The notes below the pieces were generated by a model. It was not told the origin of the DNA. It did no database searches and worked only from the letters and a program-made list of their open reading frames with translations. Source: Phocoena phocoena (lineage: Eukaryota > Chordata > Mammalia > Artiodactyla > Phocoenidae). From it: DNA of 64,000 nucleotides. The position numbers and the translations under genes were made by a program. This document shows, piece by piece, positions 1-10,905 of this stretch. The DNA is taken from positions 52,407,124-52,471,123 of the forward strand of contig NC_089226.1 of the NCBI RefSeq assembly GCF_963924675.1, given 5' to 3'. Position 1 is the first letter of the stretch; each line of letters begins with the position of its first letter.

Positions 1-58
1 TTGGAAAAAAAAATCTAGTTTGAAAAGTTATATTGCCTTCAACAAAAATAAATGTTGA

Positions 59-265
59 TTAGCTTTCTTTCTTTTTTTGGTAAGATAAGTTTGAGTCAAA
101 ATCAATATCCAAAAGAGCTCCAAAGAAAAAGCGATGTTGTCTGGGTACAAAATTGGCGAAGGGATAATTCATTCCAGTGGTAGTGGAACCATCTCTGAGT
201 GTAGCTTTAAGCAATTCAGCTTGTAGTGAAACCTCTTCGAAAGAGTATAGGGGTTTCAAGAGAAC
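59..265 (-). CDS. Candidate last coding exon of an unidentified host gene (partial)
   Basis: Read on the minus strand, a pyrimidine-rich run followed by CAG at 268-266 makes a strong 3' splice acceptor. From 265 the frame is open for 68 codons to a TAA at 61-59. The peptide begins VLLKPLYSFEEVSLQAELL, has a central stretch NYPFANFVPRQHRFFFGALL, and ends in a lysine-rich tail (QKKKES). Its composition is balanced and does not resemble L1, SINE or LTR translations found elsewhere in the window. I see no good internal 5' splice donor, so it reads as a terminal exon. No polyadenylation signal is visible in the 58 bases left before the window edge. I do not recognise the protein family and assign no function. 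The alternative is a chance open frame next to a fortuitous acceptor, or a decayed exon. If real, the rest of the gene lies at higher coordinates, so much of this window would be intron. Confidence 0.35.
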   Translation of the reverse strand, partial: VLLKPLYSFEEVSLQAELLKATLRDGSTTTGMNYPFANFVPRQHRFFFGALLDIDFDSNLSYQKKKES

Positions 266-650
266 CTGGGAGAGGAGAAAAAAGTTAACGTAAATCACAG
301 TCTTATCATGGCCAGGTTCTCAATCCCTTTTCTTCACTAGAGCTGGATCAATTGATTTCTAACCTGCAATATACAAATAATTTCTCCACTCGTCCTCTCA
401 CAGTCTCACTCCTGACAGCTGGGATTTAACCAGGTTGTATTATAACACAGGGACTCAAAAGTACCTGACCTTCGCTTCCGATGAGCTTTACCCTCTTTGT
501 GTATCCCCTCGTTCCGATACCCGGTTAAGGCCTGATATCGTTTTGTCAATTACCTAATGCTCTAGTCATTCCAGAGTAGTTCTAGATCCCACTCCTAACA
601 GTGCATCCTCACAGGTACCACAGTCTTGGTTCATTCTGAGATTAATTTGT
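266..650. other. Unassigned unique DNA
   Basis: No repeat or reading frame recognised. If the exon at 59-265 is real, this is the 3' end of its last intron. Confidence 0.4.
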
Positions 651-651
651 C

Positions 652-1200
652 TATTCATCATCCATTCACTTAAACATTAATTGAGTGCCTCCTATGCCAG
701 ACATTTTGCTATGTGAAGAAAGTACAGGAATAGAATAAAATATAGACCCATTCTCCTAAGAGCTCAAAGTCATTTTGGCAGATAGATCAGTACAAGAAGC
801 AATTTGAGAATTTTGTAGTTACATGATAGAGGAGTGTGTAGAGAGCCAGAGGATCATAGAGGAGGGATGTGTTATGCCGTCCTGGGGTTCAGAGAAGGCT
901 TGTTGTAGAGGATGGCTCTTGAGCTAGATTTTGGAGAATTAGTAGAAATCTTACAAGCCAGAGAAGGAAAAAAGGAAATTCCATGTGGGACAAGAGTATA
1001 TGGAAAAGCATGGAAATGGTAAGAAATATGATACTCTCAGGGCAAATAGACTTAGTGGTAGATGGAAGAAATTTTAAGAGGAGAGGGTAATCTAAATGTT
1101 TAGAAAGGAGATAGGTTTAGGCAGGGACTAAATTCAGGAAGACTCCGTATTCAGATATGAATTTTGGAACCTTATTGCAAAGCTACAGGAAAAATTTAGC
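652..1200 (-). repeat. L2 LINE, 3' portion, antisense
   Basis: The + strand begins with the reverse complement of the L2 3' end (attaattgagtgcctcctat, then the degraded 'captured size' and 'ctcaaagtc' blocks) and continues into the more internal L2 3' region (gttcagagaaggcttgttgt). It is heavily diverged, as expected for this ancient family. Confidence 0.6.
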
Positions 1201-1504
1201 TGAGGAGTGCATGGGCATAGCTTGTCTCAGGGGTGTGCTTCTCCAGACACTGTCATGACTAGAGGCCTCTGAGGATACACAATAAGAGCTAGGCAGACAT
1301 TACCTTTAGTGTTGGCTGCATCTCTCATTAACTATGAAAACTTAACCAACCATCTTAGCCTTTTAAGATCTAGTTTCCTCAGCTATAAAATTTGAAAATC
1401 TTCAGCCTCCTAGACTTGCTATAGTAAAGTAGTGAACTTAATTATTGTTGAATTCCCAATGTCTTATATTTATGTTTATTCAGTTAAATAACATAGTAAG
1501 GACC

Positions 1505-1962
1505 TGTGATGGTTAATTTCGTGTGTCAGCTGGACTGGGCTAAGGGATGCCTAGATAGCTGGCAGAACATTATTTCTGGGTGTGTCTGAGAGGGTGTTTC
1601 TGGAAGCCACTAGCATGTGGATCTCTAGGCTGAGTAAAGAAGATTGCCTTCACCAGTGTGCGTGGGCATCAACCAATCCATTGAGGCAGTGAATAGAACA
1701 AAAAGGCACATCACCTCTCTGAGCTGAGACATCAATTTCTTTTTCTGCCCTTGGACATCTGTGCTCCTGATTCTCAGGCTTTTGGGCTTAGACTGAATTA
1801 CACCCCTGTCTTTTCTGGTTCTTCAGCTTACAGATGGCAGACTGTGGGATGAGGCACTCCATGACGACGAGGCAATTCCTATCTATTACATCTATTATAT
1901 ATGATATATATATATGATTTATTATATTGGTTCTATTTCTCTGGAGAACCCTGACTAATACA
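1505..1962 (+). mobile_element. MLT2-like solo LTR (ERVL class)
   Basis: The element begins tgtgatggttaatttcgtgt and ends ccctgactaataca, giving the TG...CA ends of an LTR. Between them are blocks typical of the MLT2 family: the 'gtcagctggactgggctaag' opening, 'ctgggtgtgtctgagagggt', a 'ccttggacatctgtgctcct' block and an AT-rich stretch before the terminal 'ctctggagaaccctgac'. No internal retroviral region or partner LTR is visible, so it is a solo LTR. A matching 5 bp target duplication is not legible. Family assignment is from memory of the consensus. Confidence 0.65.
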
Positions 1963-2095
1963 GCATCTGCCCTGTGCCAGCTACTATTCTAGAGGGCACA
2001 GCAGTGAACAACAAAAAGTCTCTGTCCTCATGGGCTATTATTCCTGCAGTGACTGACACATAGAAGGTACCCAATGAATATGTGACAAATTACTG
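1963..2095 (-). repeat. L2 fragment next to the MLT2-like LTR
   Basis: The sequence gccctgtgccagctactatt followed by a gtgaacaacaaaaagtctct block matches the reverse complement of the L2 3' end. The last 50 bases may be a separate L2 or MIR tail in the opposite orientation. The adjacent LTR may have inserted at the edge of this L2. Confidence 0.45.
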
Positions 2096-2384
2096 AATAT
2101 ACATCATCAAGTTCTCCACCCAGTTTCATAGGTTACCCCTTTGCCCGTATAATATAAGGACAGAGTAACTCCCTTATGCAGTTTTGCTCTGATCTGGATC
2201 ATTATATTTAGCTTTGATGGGGCTGGGAGCTCACATGCCCAAGTATCATCTGATATCATGAGTTATGTTTGCTCTCTTGCTGTGGCATAGGCAAGATAGT
2301 CTGAGGGTTTTGCAAATATTTTTAGAGAGTTTTAACAGTGATTCAATCTTCTTTACTGGTTCATAGTGCTGTGGTTCTCTGAAA

Positions 2385-2545
2385 TCACTGCATTTCTTTA
2401 TTGGCTTACCTTTTAATTATCTGTCTTTTCCACTGTAAGTTTCATGAAGGCAGATATGATATCTGTCTTATTCCCCACTGTATTCCTAGCACAGCATCTG
2501 GTTCATGGTAGATTCTCAGTAAGCACTTTCTGAATGTAAATACTT
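2385..2545 (+). repeat. L2 LINE 3' end
   Basis: Matches the L2 3' terminal pattern in order: 'ttcatgaaggcagatatgat', 'gtattcctagcacagcatct', 'tagattctcagtaagcactt'. Confidence 0.7.
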
Positions 2546-4536
2546 GTAGCCCCTGTTCCCAGGTACAAGTCATTTAAAAACCACTGTTATAGAAGACATT
2601 TAAGTAGCAGATATGTGATAGAATTTGATGGTTTTAAAACTCCCTTACCACCATGAATGCTCTGATTCTAAATTGTCAGCCTCTGACAATTTAGAGGAAA
2701 TTGTCTCAAGAAAAAACTTCTTTACCTTTGAGAGCAATGCCACTGCTCTAGATAGTCAACTGTGAGGAGACGGGGTGCAATTCCCTACAGTAATTTGGCT
2801 ACGTAGAATGGATTTTGGAGAAGCAAAAAAGCAATAGTTAGGTGGTAAATAGCAATATTAGTAACGCTAGGCCACCTTCTACGTTCCTACATGAAATCAA
2901 ATTGGTGTGGTTTATATGGAAAGTCTATCTGATATGCTTAACTACTTGTAAGCTGTTAATATTTACATACCACCATGGAATATAGACTCTAGCAAGGTCA
3001 TTTAACAGTGACAGGGCAGAAAGTCTTCATTTTGCTAATCACTTACAAGTCCAATTTCACACTACATCAGTCCTTTTACTCTGGTCCACAGCCCTCCAAA
3101 ATCCCATTCTAAAAATCCACAGGAAGACATCTGTTCACAATGGGCTACAAAGAACAACCACTGACTCTCCCCTAAAGTCAGAAAATTAAGGGCCAAAGTA
3201 AAACTTTATCTGTACAACTCTAATCCTCACCTCTGTCTACTAGGACCTGACTGTTCTTTCCCTCATCAGCTATCTCCCTTTTGCCAATTCCAAGTTTTCT
3301 TTCAATCAGCCTTGCGATAACTTCTTCATTGCTGTTATTTCTCCGTCTTTTTCTTTCCTATTCTCAACTGTACCTCTCAGCTACGGCTCAAGGGCTCACC
3401 ACAGCCCCTGGCACCAGTAGTCAGTTGGAAACAGACCTCCAATTATGACTCTCCAACTCTCTGGAACTCCCTCCAGTTCAAACCATGGATAAGATGCTCC
3501 CCAGACTTCTGACCAATTTAATGTCTGATGGGCTTCCGCAAAGGGAGAAAAAATTTAGAGAGGAGAGATCCAGAGGGCATGAACTCCTTCATGATACTGT
3601 GTCCATTTAACAGATAAAGGCATGTTGAGTCTCATTTCTAATCACTTAAAGGTCTCATAAATTATGCAAACTCTCCACTCAGCCTTAGCCAAAGAATTTA
3701 AATGCTGGGTCTTTTATAGGTGGGAAAATTTGAGACAGCTTCTTTTATAGAAGGCAAGATGACATGGCAAAGAAAGAGCTGAGTCAAGGAAATCAGGCCA
3801 GCAAATCTGACCATAACGTGAATGAGCATATCCCATTTTCATAGCATTTAAACAAAATAAAACAGCTTTGCACCCTGTTCTGACTCTGACATTTTGCCTC
3901 ACTGATTTCGTTTTCTTGGCTCTATTCATTGTTGTAAGGCAGGGTCAGGGAAAGACAATTCATCTGTATCCTGTCAAAGTGTATTATTTGCTCCCAGCTG
4001 CATCATGCTTCCGATTCCACAGTGATATTCTGATGTATTCTGAGTTTTCAAATAAATATGAATATTATCAGTTACCAATGAAATATGGATTGTGAGAAGG
4101 CCATCAAACCAAGAAAAAGTCTCATTCTTCCTTTCCTTCTTCCCTCTGAATTTTCAATGTTTTTATATTTCTCTTGGCATGTGGGCTAATTTCCTCCAGA
4201 ATCATCACATCACCACTGGTTGTTGGTGTTAGCGCATTAGCTGAATTCTGAGCTCCTGCTGGTACGGAAGAGAGGGTCCTTTTAATGAGGAATGGGAACC
4301 AGATATGGAAGGCATTTAACCACCAAAATCATGACACTGGCAGTTAAATGGAAATACAAAGAGCAAATAAGGGACATTTTGTAGCAGTTTTCAAAGCAGG
4401 GCTGTGATAGTGGTTTTGTTTCCTAGACACTGATTCATGGACAGTCCTGACAAATGTTTATTACTCCCTCCTCAGTTCTACTTTGACAGTCTTCTTCACC
4501 AACGGCAGGAATTGTTAATTCATTTGATTAAATCGA
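2546..4536. other. Unassigned unique DNA
   Basis: About 2 kb with no recognised repeat apart from the small hairpin at 2667-2695. Short open frames near 3714-4095 on both strands overlap each other and lack splice or codon evidence, so I treat them as chance. Confidence 0.4.
2667..2695. other. Perfect 13 bp inverted repeat with a 3-base loop
   Basis: TCTAAATTGTCAG (2667-2679), loop CCT, then its exact complement CTGACAATTTAGA (2683-2695). No known element is recognised around it. It could be a chance or templated palindrome, or the remains of a small palindromic element. Confidence 0.8.
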
Positions 4537-5470
4537 TTTTTGTTTTGTTTTTTTCATTTTTCTTTTTAATTTATTTAATTAAAGTATAGCTGATTTACAA
4601 TGTTGTGTTAATTTCTGCTGTACAGCAAAGTGATTCAGTTATATGTAAATATATATACATTATTTTTCATATTCTTTTCTATTATGGTTTGTCATGGGAC
4701 ACTGAATATAGTTCCCTGTGCTATACAGTAGGACCTTGTTGTTTATGCATTCCATGTATAATAGTTGGCATCTACCAATTCCAAACTCCCAGTCCATCTC
4801 TCCCCCACCCCCACTTGGCAACCACGAGACTATTCTCTATGTCTGTGAGTCTGTTTCTGTTTCGTAGATACGTTCATTTGTGTCATATTTTAGATACCAC
4901 GTATAAGTGACATATGGTATTTGTCTTCCTCTGTCTGACTTCCTTCACTTAGTATGATCATCTCTAGGTCCATCCATGTTGCTGCAAATGGCATTATTTC
5001 ATTCTTTTTTATGGCTGAGTAATATTCCATTGTATATATATACCACATCTTCTTTATCCATTCATCTTTCAATGAACATTTAAGTTGTTTCCATGTCTTG
5101 GCTATTGTGAATAGTGCTGCTATGAAAATAGAGGTACATGTATCCTTTTGAATTAGGAAACTCTAGTTTTAGATTTTTGAGGAACCTCCATACTGTTTTC
5201 CATAGTGGCTGCACCAATTTACATTCCCACCAACAGGGTAGGAGGGTTCCCTTTTGTCCACACCCTCTCCAGCCTTTGTTATTTGTAGATTTTTTAATGA
5301 TGGCCAATTCTGACCTATGTGAGGTGACACCTCATTGTGGTTTTGATTTAAAATTTCTCTAATAATTAACAATGTTGAGCATCTTTTCATGTGCCTGTTG
5401 GTCATCTGTATATCTTCTTTGGAGAAACGTCTATTTAGGTCTTCTGCTAATTTTTCAATTGTAAATCCTT
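4537..5470 (-). mobile_element. L1 LINE, 5'-truncated 3' fragment, antisense
   Basis: On the + strand the element starts with a T-rich tract (the L1 poly-A tail) and runs through a 3' UTR (attaaagtatagctgattta, tagttccctgtgctatacag). It then enters the C-terminus of ORF2, recognisable on the minus strand at 4890-5072 by the peptide WYIYTMEYYSAIKKNE. The body is truncated on its 5' side near 5470, the usual fate of L1 copies. This 3' UTR differs from that of the L1 at 19,225 but resembles the fragment at 44,125. No target-site duplication was found. Confidence 0.85.
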
Positions 5471-5579
5471 GCTTTTAAACACATTAATTACATATGAGCC
5501 TCTCATTCACAAGAATAAACTCTTCAGAATTTACTTTGTCTCTCCAAATCCACTGTCCACCTATTTCCATAATCGTTGG

Positions 5580-5990
5580 CTTGCAGTTGGATTTCATTCA
5601 TGGGGAGCAGCAGCCAGACATCGAAGGAAGGAAGGAAGGAGAGGAAGTTCAGGGCGGTCATTCCACTGGCTGCTGCCTGTGGGGTTGCTGGGAGCTGGCT
5701 GATTCCTTCATCACAGCTCCTGTTGGCAGCTCTCTCCCTACAGCCCTTTCCTCTCTGGGTTCTGGTAACAGCTGACTCCATTCATCCTTCAGTGCAGAGT
5801 GGTAATGGGGTTCCACTGTTTTCAGCGCTGGAAACTTCCTTATCCTATCCATGTGATATCCTATGTAAGGAAATCCTATGTGATTTCCTTACACCTTTCC
5901 CATACTTTTATACCTATATCTCTTGTATTAAACTCTCCTCAAATAATCCTGACGTATGTCATACATTTCCTGTTCGACCCTGATTGATAT
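5580..5990 (+). repeat. Ancient LTR-like or L1M-like repeat, family uncertain
   Basis: The end (ttaaactctcctcaaataat, then ccctgattgatata) resembles the 3' ends of several old mammalian interspersed repeats. A short GGAA run lies at 5624-5641 and a hairpin at 5864-5893. I cannot name the family with confidence. Confidence 0.3.
5864..5893. other. Perfect 11 bp inverted repeat with an 8-base loop
   Basis: TGTAAGGAAAT (5864-5874) pairs with ATTTCCTTACA (5883-5893) around the loop CCTATGTG. The octamer ATCCTATG also occurs as a direct repeat here, which suggests local templated duplication within the older repeat. Confidence 0.8.
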
Positions 5991-6039
5991 ATTTCTCCAT
6001 TGAATTCAGTGTCGTATGACCTTAACGATAGTCCTTCTG

Positions 6040-6425
6040 CCTCAACTCCCACATACCCTGCACCCCTTTCATTCCAGACACCTCACTTGACACTCCCTCA
6101 TGGTCTAGTGCTTAGGACTCAGCACCCCCGAACGCCTCGGTTCACCAAGGGTCATTGATCCTTTAAGTCCTTCCAATACCTACCCATCACTCTCCACTCC
6201 AAACCCCTCTTAACTTGCTCTACGTTATTTTCCTTTTATCCATAGCACATGTTATGTTCTACCATACTATATAATTCAATTATTTATAACTTTCATCTCT
6301 TTCCTGTATCTCTGCACTAAAAACTCGGCTCTGCAGAGCTTGGATCTCTGTCTTTTGTTCACTGCTCTATCTCGAATTTTACCTGGCATATTGTAAGTGC
6401 TCAGTTTGTTGAATGAATGAATTCT
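6040..6425 (+). repeat. L2 LINE 3' end, first of two in tandem
   Basis: The terminal portion reads tctgtcttttgttcactgct, then 'acctggcatattgtaagtgc', and ends ttgttgaatgaatgaat, the diagnostic L2 3' end. Confidence 0.65.
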
Positions 6426-6429
6426 CAGC

Positions 6430-6705
6430 TTAGAAATACTTACTTCAACTTTTCCTAAGTCTTCCTCCTTTACTTTTTCTCTGCTCTCCTCCATCCAGGT
6501 TAAATGCCCTCCCCATGTGCTTTCTTAAGCATCCTGTACTTCTGCCATCATAGCACTTAACCAGACACTATTGCACTTGCCTCTTTATTTCTCACATGAG
6601 ATTGTAAGACCTGTGAAGGCAGAAATCATCAGTGTCTTTTTCATAATGCCTAGCTTAAAAAGTCCTCAGTATATTTTTGATGAATAATAAGTGGACGAAT
6701 TAACA
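6430..6705 (+). repeat. L2 LINE 3' end, second of two in tandem
   Basis: Blocks in L2 order: 'gttaaatgccctccccatgt', 'catcatagcacttaaccaga', 'gattgtaagacctgtgaagg' and a degenerate final 'tttttgatgaataataagtg'. It follows directly after another L2 end in the same orientation. Confidence 0.7.
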
Positions 6706-6829
6706 AGTTAAAGGATGAATAACGCTCACAACCTACTATTACAACAAATAACGTCAATAATCCAATTAACTAGCTGTTCTCATTAGAAAGAAGCCTAGAG
6801 TGCTGTGGGAACCCCAAAGAGGGTCCCCA

Positions 6830-7165
6830 CTCTGGTTACCTAAAGCAGGGAGATTGACAGCGGTGTTCAGAGAAGGTTTCTCAAAGGAGGTAATACTTGA
6901 GCAGAGACTTGGAGGTCAATCAGAACTTATAAAAGGCAGGTAAGTTTGGGGTTAGGGAGACAGAGTTCCAGAGAATGACATAAGCCCTTGCAATCTGAGT
7001 GGCAATCAGATGAGAGAAGTGATGTGGAGCTGGGGCAGAGGGGCATCCTGGCCACAACCAGAGGTGAGGCTGGAGACATAAGATGGTGGCAGTTTATAAA
7101 AGGCTCTGCAAGCTCTGCTAAAGCTCTTAGACTTTATCTGAAAAGTTAAAAGGAGGATGGGAGAT
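6830..7165 (-). repeat. L2 LINE internal 3' region, antisense
   Basis: Blocks such as 'gaaggtttctcaaaggaggt', 'gagcagagacttggaggtca' and 'aagctcttagactttatctg' are the complement of L2 sequence just upstream of its 3' end. Confidence 0.6.
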
Positions 7166-7640
7166 TTAAAATAATAAAAAATAAAATAATCTTTACTGTC
7201 GAAATAAACTATAACCTCCTCTGATCTAAATATATGAAACTTACTAATTTTTATAACTCACAAAGGATTTCTTCCTTCCTAATCCTACAGAAATTTGGCT
7301 TTTACTCACTCATGCCAAAAACAAAAAGAAAAAAAAAAGTCAGTTGAACCTATTGTGGTAATCATTTCACAATATATGTAAATATGAAAATCAAGCCATC
7401 ATACTGTATGCTTTAAACTTATATAGTGTTGCATGTTAATTATTTCTCAGTAAAACTGGGAAAATAATAAAATGTTCACTCATTTAAAAGAAAAAGATGA
7501 ATACTGTCCCTATATGCAGGAAACCCCTTTGTGTCTCTCTCATGGACACTGGTTTTATTAGTCCGAGAGGTTTTATGTTTTGCTTTCCCTTTATGCTGCT
7601 CTCCTCTGCGACTTTTTTTTTTTTTTTCCAGCTGTGCATT
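7166..7640. other. Unassigned AT-rich DNA
   Basis: AT-rich with short homopolymer runs, including a T run at 7611-7628. No gene or named repeat recognised. Confidence 0.4.
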
Positions 7641-7644
7641 CCCA

Positions 7645-7900
7645 CACGCATCCTCTCATCATTCTGTTTCCTCTGCTTAGAATTCTGTATCTTCAAGCTC
7701 TTCTCTTCATGGAAAACCAGTGGTCACTTATCAAGACTGAATTCTTTTGCAAAGCCTTCCCCATGTCTGAAGGGCACCATGAATCACTCTGTCTTCTGTG
7801 TTCTGGCAGCATGTTTCTATCATAGCTAACGCCAATTGTATGGAAGTTATATGGAGACACATCAGTAGGTCTAAGTGAAGGTCACCCTCTTATGGGATAT
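7645..7900 (+). repeat. L2 LINE fragment
   Basis: Blocks 'ttctgtttcctctgcttaga' and 'ttgcaaagccttccccatgt', then 'atcatagctaacgcc', follow the L2 3' order. Confidence 0.5.
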
Positions 7901-8741
7901 TCAGAGTGCATAGTACATGGCAGATGGCAAATAAAAGAGTGAAACATGAGAGATACAAGGTGTGATCAGGGGAGGACACTGAAGGTGAACGTCTGAGATG
8001 AGGTCAGTACCCACAGTCGTCAGGAGTATTCAGACAGCACAGCAATCATTTATGATGCTTTGATAAAGAACTAAATAGTGAGTTTGTCTCTCTGTCACGT
8101 TCAGGTTGCAAATTTTTTCACATAATAAATGGTCAGAGGTAGAGTCTGGAACCAGCAAAGGCATTTGGGAATGAGTGAACCCTGTTTAACCCTATTTAAT
8201 CTTTATTTTATTTTGAAAAATGTCTTTAAGGTCTCTAGAGACTACAATAATTTTAAATAAAATCAATACAGAAATTAAAAGTGCATTGAGCAGTAGAAAC
8301 AATGATAGTCAAAGAAGTACCTGTTGTGTAAGGTATGGGAAGATTAGAGGTGTGGAAAAACATGTGTATGCAAGTTTCATCCAACATGAAGTCCCTAGAA
8401 GAAAAATAAATGGAAGAGAAAATTCTCTCACAAAGGCTCCACAGGGTGGCTATTTCATTTGTAGTTTCAGAGAGGATTGTGTCTCCTGGGGAAAAAAAAA
8501 AAAGCGTAGAAAAGCAAAAGGGGGAAAAAAAACCCACATGTATTTGACTTACACTTCACTTGCTGACTCAGTTTTCTGTCATTGTTATCTTAAAACACCA
8601 TTTTCTTGATTGGAGTTTAATGCAGAAAGAACGTTACAAAGAGAACATTTAGATTCCAAAACATTTATTGGGTGCGGGTGCAGCAGGCCTCATGCTGGGT
8701 GCTTTCTAATTCGTTATCTCATCTCATCTGCATAGTAGCAC
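7901..8741. other. Unassigned unique DNA
   Basis: Open frames on both strands at 8220-8609 overlap as antisense shadows and carry no coding signature. An A run sits at 8491-8503. No repeat recognised. Confidence 0.4.
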
Positions 8742-8786
8742 TGTGTGAGCGCATGCGTGCGTGTGTGCATGTGTGTGCGTGTGTGC

Positions 8787-8826
<40 letters not shown>

Positions 8827-8828
8827 CT
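8742..8828. repeat. (GT)n microsatellite with GC-containing variant units
   Basis: Starts with impure units (gcatgcgtgc, gcgtgtgcgtgc) and ends as an uninterrupted GT run from about 8790 to 8825. Alternating purine-pyrimidine tracts of this kind can form Z-DNA and are usually length-polymorphic. Confidence 0.95.
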
Positions 8829-8984
8829 GTTATCAGCCCCATTATACCTGTAAGGGGACCTTAGACAAGAGAAATGGTTACCTCAGACCCTAGAGCTAGT
8901 GGCTGGCGACGCTGGGCTGCCAGGCAAAGTCTTCAGGCTCCAAGGTCTGGACTTTTTCCAGGAGGATAACTGCCTCACGTTTCG

Positions 8985-9320
8985 CAGTCTAATGGTAAGG
9001 TCCCTCTAAATGTCAGTTTCTTCATTTGCAAAATGGGATGAAGAGTGTGTAATACTTGTAAGCAGTATTATACTGACTTTATGAATGGAGGAATCCAAGT
9101 TCAGAGAGACTAGGGCCTTAATGCAAGGTTACATAACAAGAGCTGGAATTTAAACTCGGGTTCGCTTCAGAGCCTGTGATCTTAGCAATTATATTGTTTC
9201 TTAGTATTTTATGTTACCTGACCTGCAGGGTTTTCATGAGGAGGAGGAGTTAACACAGTTTTTGGCAAGTAACTAAGGCTTCATAAATAGCTGTAATTAG
9301 TATTGCCGTTGTCATCTTTA
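8985..9320 (+). repeat. MIR SINE, split by a second MIR
   Basis: The left part (gtttcttcatttgcaaaatg) and right part (cagggttttcatgaggagga, ending gctgtaattagtattgcc) match consecutive parts of the MIR consensus. The 9066-9205 stretch between them is a MIR in the opposite orientation. Confidence 0.5.
9066..9205 (-). repeat. MIR SINE inserted inside another MIR
   Basis: Blocks 'aagttcagagagactagggc', 'ggttacataacaagagctgg' and 'actcgggttcgcttcagagc' are the reverse complement of the MIR core and tRNA-related region. Confidence 0.6.
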
Positions 9321-9930
9321 TATTGACTGTTGAACCGTGTATATATATAATGGGTAAGAAAGCCTTGACTGGAGTTTTTGTTGTTGTTGTTACTTTTACT
9401 CTTAAAATTATTATCACAGTTGCTTCTAAAATACCTTCAGTGGAACACTAATCCCTTCACACCAAAAAAATAAAAAATAAAAATGTTCACGATATGCACG
9501 TTAGCATATTAAATGCTCTGTGAAGTCCTGCAGTTTAAAAGAAAACCCATTTAAATCATTCAACCCAGGGTTTTATGTATGAAAGTACCTATGTGAGGTC
9601 TTCAGCCTGACAGATGCTGATAACCTGAATATTATCAGTTCCTCCCGTCCAGGAACTGACTCTTACCACCTCAATCTGCTGAGGCTTATCTGTACAGGAG
9701 GCTACTGTGTTTTAAAGTGAGAGGAGCAGTGTGGAGGCCAAGGGCCAATCCTGAATTTTCAGTGTTTCTCTTCCTAAGTTACTTACTCTGGAAAGTATGT
9801 TGTAAGTCAGGTGGTTTCCTCAACAGCAGTTAGGAAGAATCAAGGTGATAACATTGGCTCTCCTGTAGTACATCTGGTTGGAGCTCTGCTGGCCTTGAGA
9901 ACGGACAGTTCTCTGTAGGTAAAGAGGACT
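9321..9930. other. Unassigned unique DNA
   Basis: Contains a short (GTT)n run at 9378-9392. No gene or named repeat recognised. Confidence 0.4.
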
Positions 9931-9934
9931 TGGC

Positions 9935-10105
9935 CTGCCACCCTGGGTCTTATCTTTATTACCTCTGTGACCTGTGGCAACATACTCAACCTCTTTGTAC
10001 TTAATCCTGGCATGATACAGGGTGGTTAGGGTGATTAATCAAGACAGTGAAAAATGTCCCTAGCACGTGTTGCCTGCACAGAAGCTAGGCAGATAATTTT
10101 AGACT
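9935..10105 (+). repeat. MIR SINE
   Basis: The MIR core pattern appears in order: 'acctctgtgacctgtggcaa', 'actcaacctctttgtactta', 'tccctagcacgtgttgcctg'. Confidence 0.5.
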
Positions 10106-10554
10106 CCTTCCCTTCCCTACTGAGTATATTTCTGAATAAGTTGCAAGAACAAGTAGGTGGGAGCAGAAAGACTTGTCACCTGTCTCATATGTGTATGGAG
10201 AGAGAGGTCAGATTTTCAAGTGGTTGACTTTACATTTGGCTCCGTCATAATGGCCAAGATTGACTGATTTGCTGACTGAACTAAGCAATTGCAAAGAAGC
10301 TGGATCTTTTAAAGGATGAAAATACAGCCATGCCTAAGAAACACAGCACTTGATCCAGAATTTATATTTACATGTGTCTTTCTGTTTACTTCTTGATTCC
10401 CACCATTGACATAATCCCCACCCCAACTTTGGTTTGCCTTTGACTGTTTCCTTCTGAATTAATTGGATAACACCATTACTTATTTGACACTTGGCTACAC
10501 ATAGAAATCTAAAGTCCTGGCAGTACCATGAGCTGCTTCTCATTCATTTGAACA
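10106..10554. other. Unassigned unique DNA
   Basis: No repeat recognised. A 69-codon open frame at 10,334-10,543 on the minus strand has no supporting features. Confidence 0.4.
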
Positions 10555-10715
10555 AGAGTCACCTCTCTTGAGCACCTACTATGTGCCACCACGAAAGTAG
10601 GACCTGTAAGTAAAACTGATCATGATATCCTCACAATTGCCTTTGCAGTTGATGAAACTAAAGCTAAGAAAGGTCAAGTACCTTGACCAAGAATACACAG
10701 GTTTAAGTTTAATTT
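10555..10715 (-). repeat. MIR SINE, antisense
   Basis: Opens 'cttgagcacctactatgtgc' and continues with 'gatgaaactaaagctaagaa', 'gaccaagaatacacagg', the complement of MIR. Confidence 0.65.
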
Positions 10716-10834
10716 TTAGACTGTGGTATTTTCACACTTTGTAAATAAAAGGTGATGGTGAAGCCATAGGTTATATCTCTGCCACTAGAATGTGGGTGAC
10801 CTTTAGAGGTGGAGGTTTCATCCTATTCATTTTT

Positions 10835-10905
10835 CAAAGTCCATTGCCTATTATTCAACTTAACACAGAGTAGGTGTCAGTAAATACACGTTAGGCAGCT
10901 TGAAC
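10835..10905 (+). repeat. Short L2 or MIR tail
   Basis: The phrase 'cacagagtaggtgtcagtaa' matches the shared L2/MIR 3' tail. It is too short to decide between the families. Confidence 0.4.

Noticed and set aside
4537..5470. Several short open frames of 60-101 codons
   Set aside because: All lie within the antisense L1 3' end; only the piece at 4,890-5,072 (minus) is genuine ORF2 sequence, and it is truncated.
8220..8609. Overlapping open frames on both strands (129 and 94 codons)
   Set aside because: Mutual shadows with lysine runs from A tracts; no coding features.
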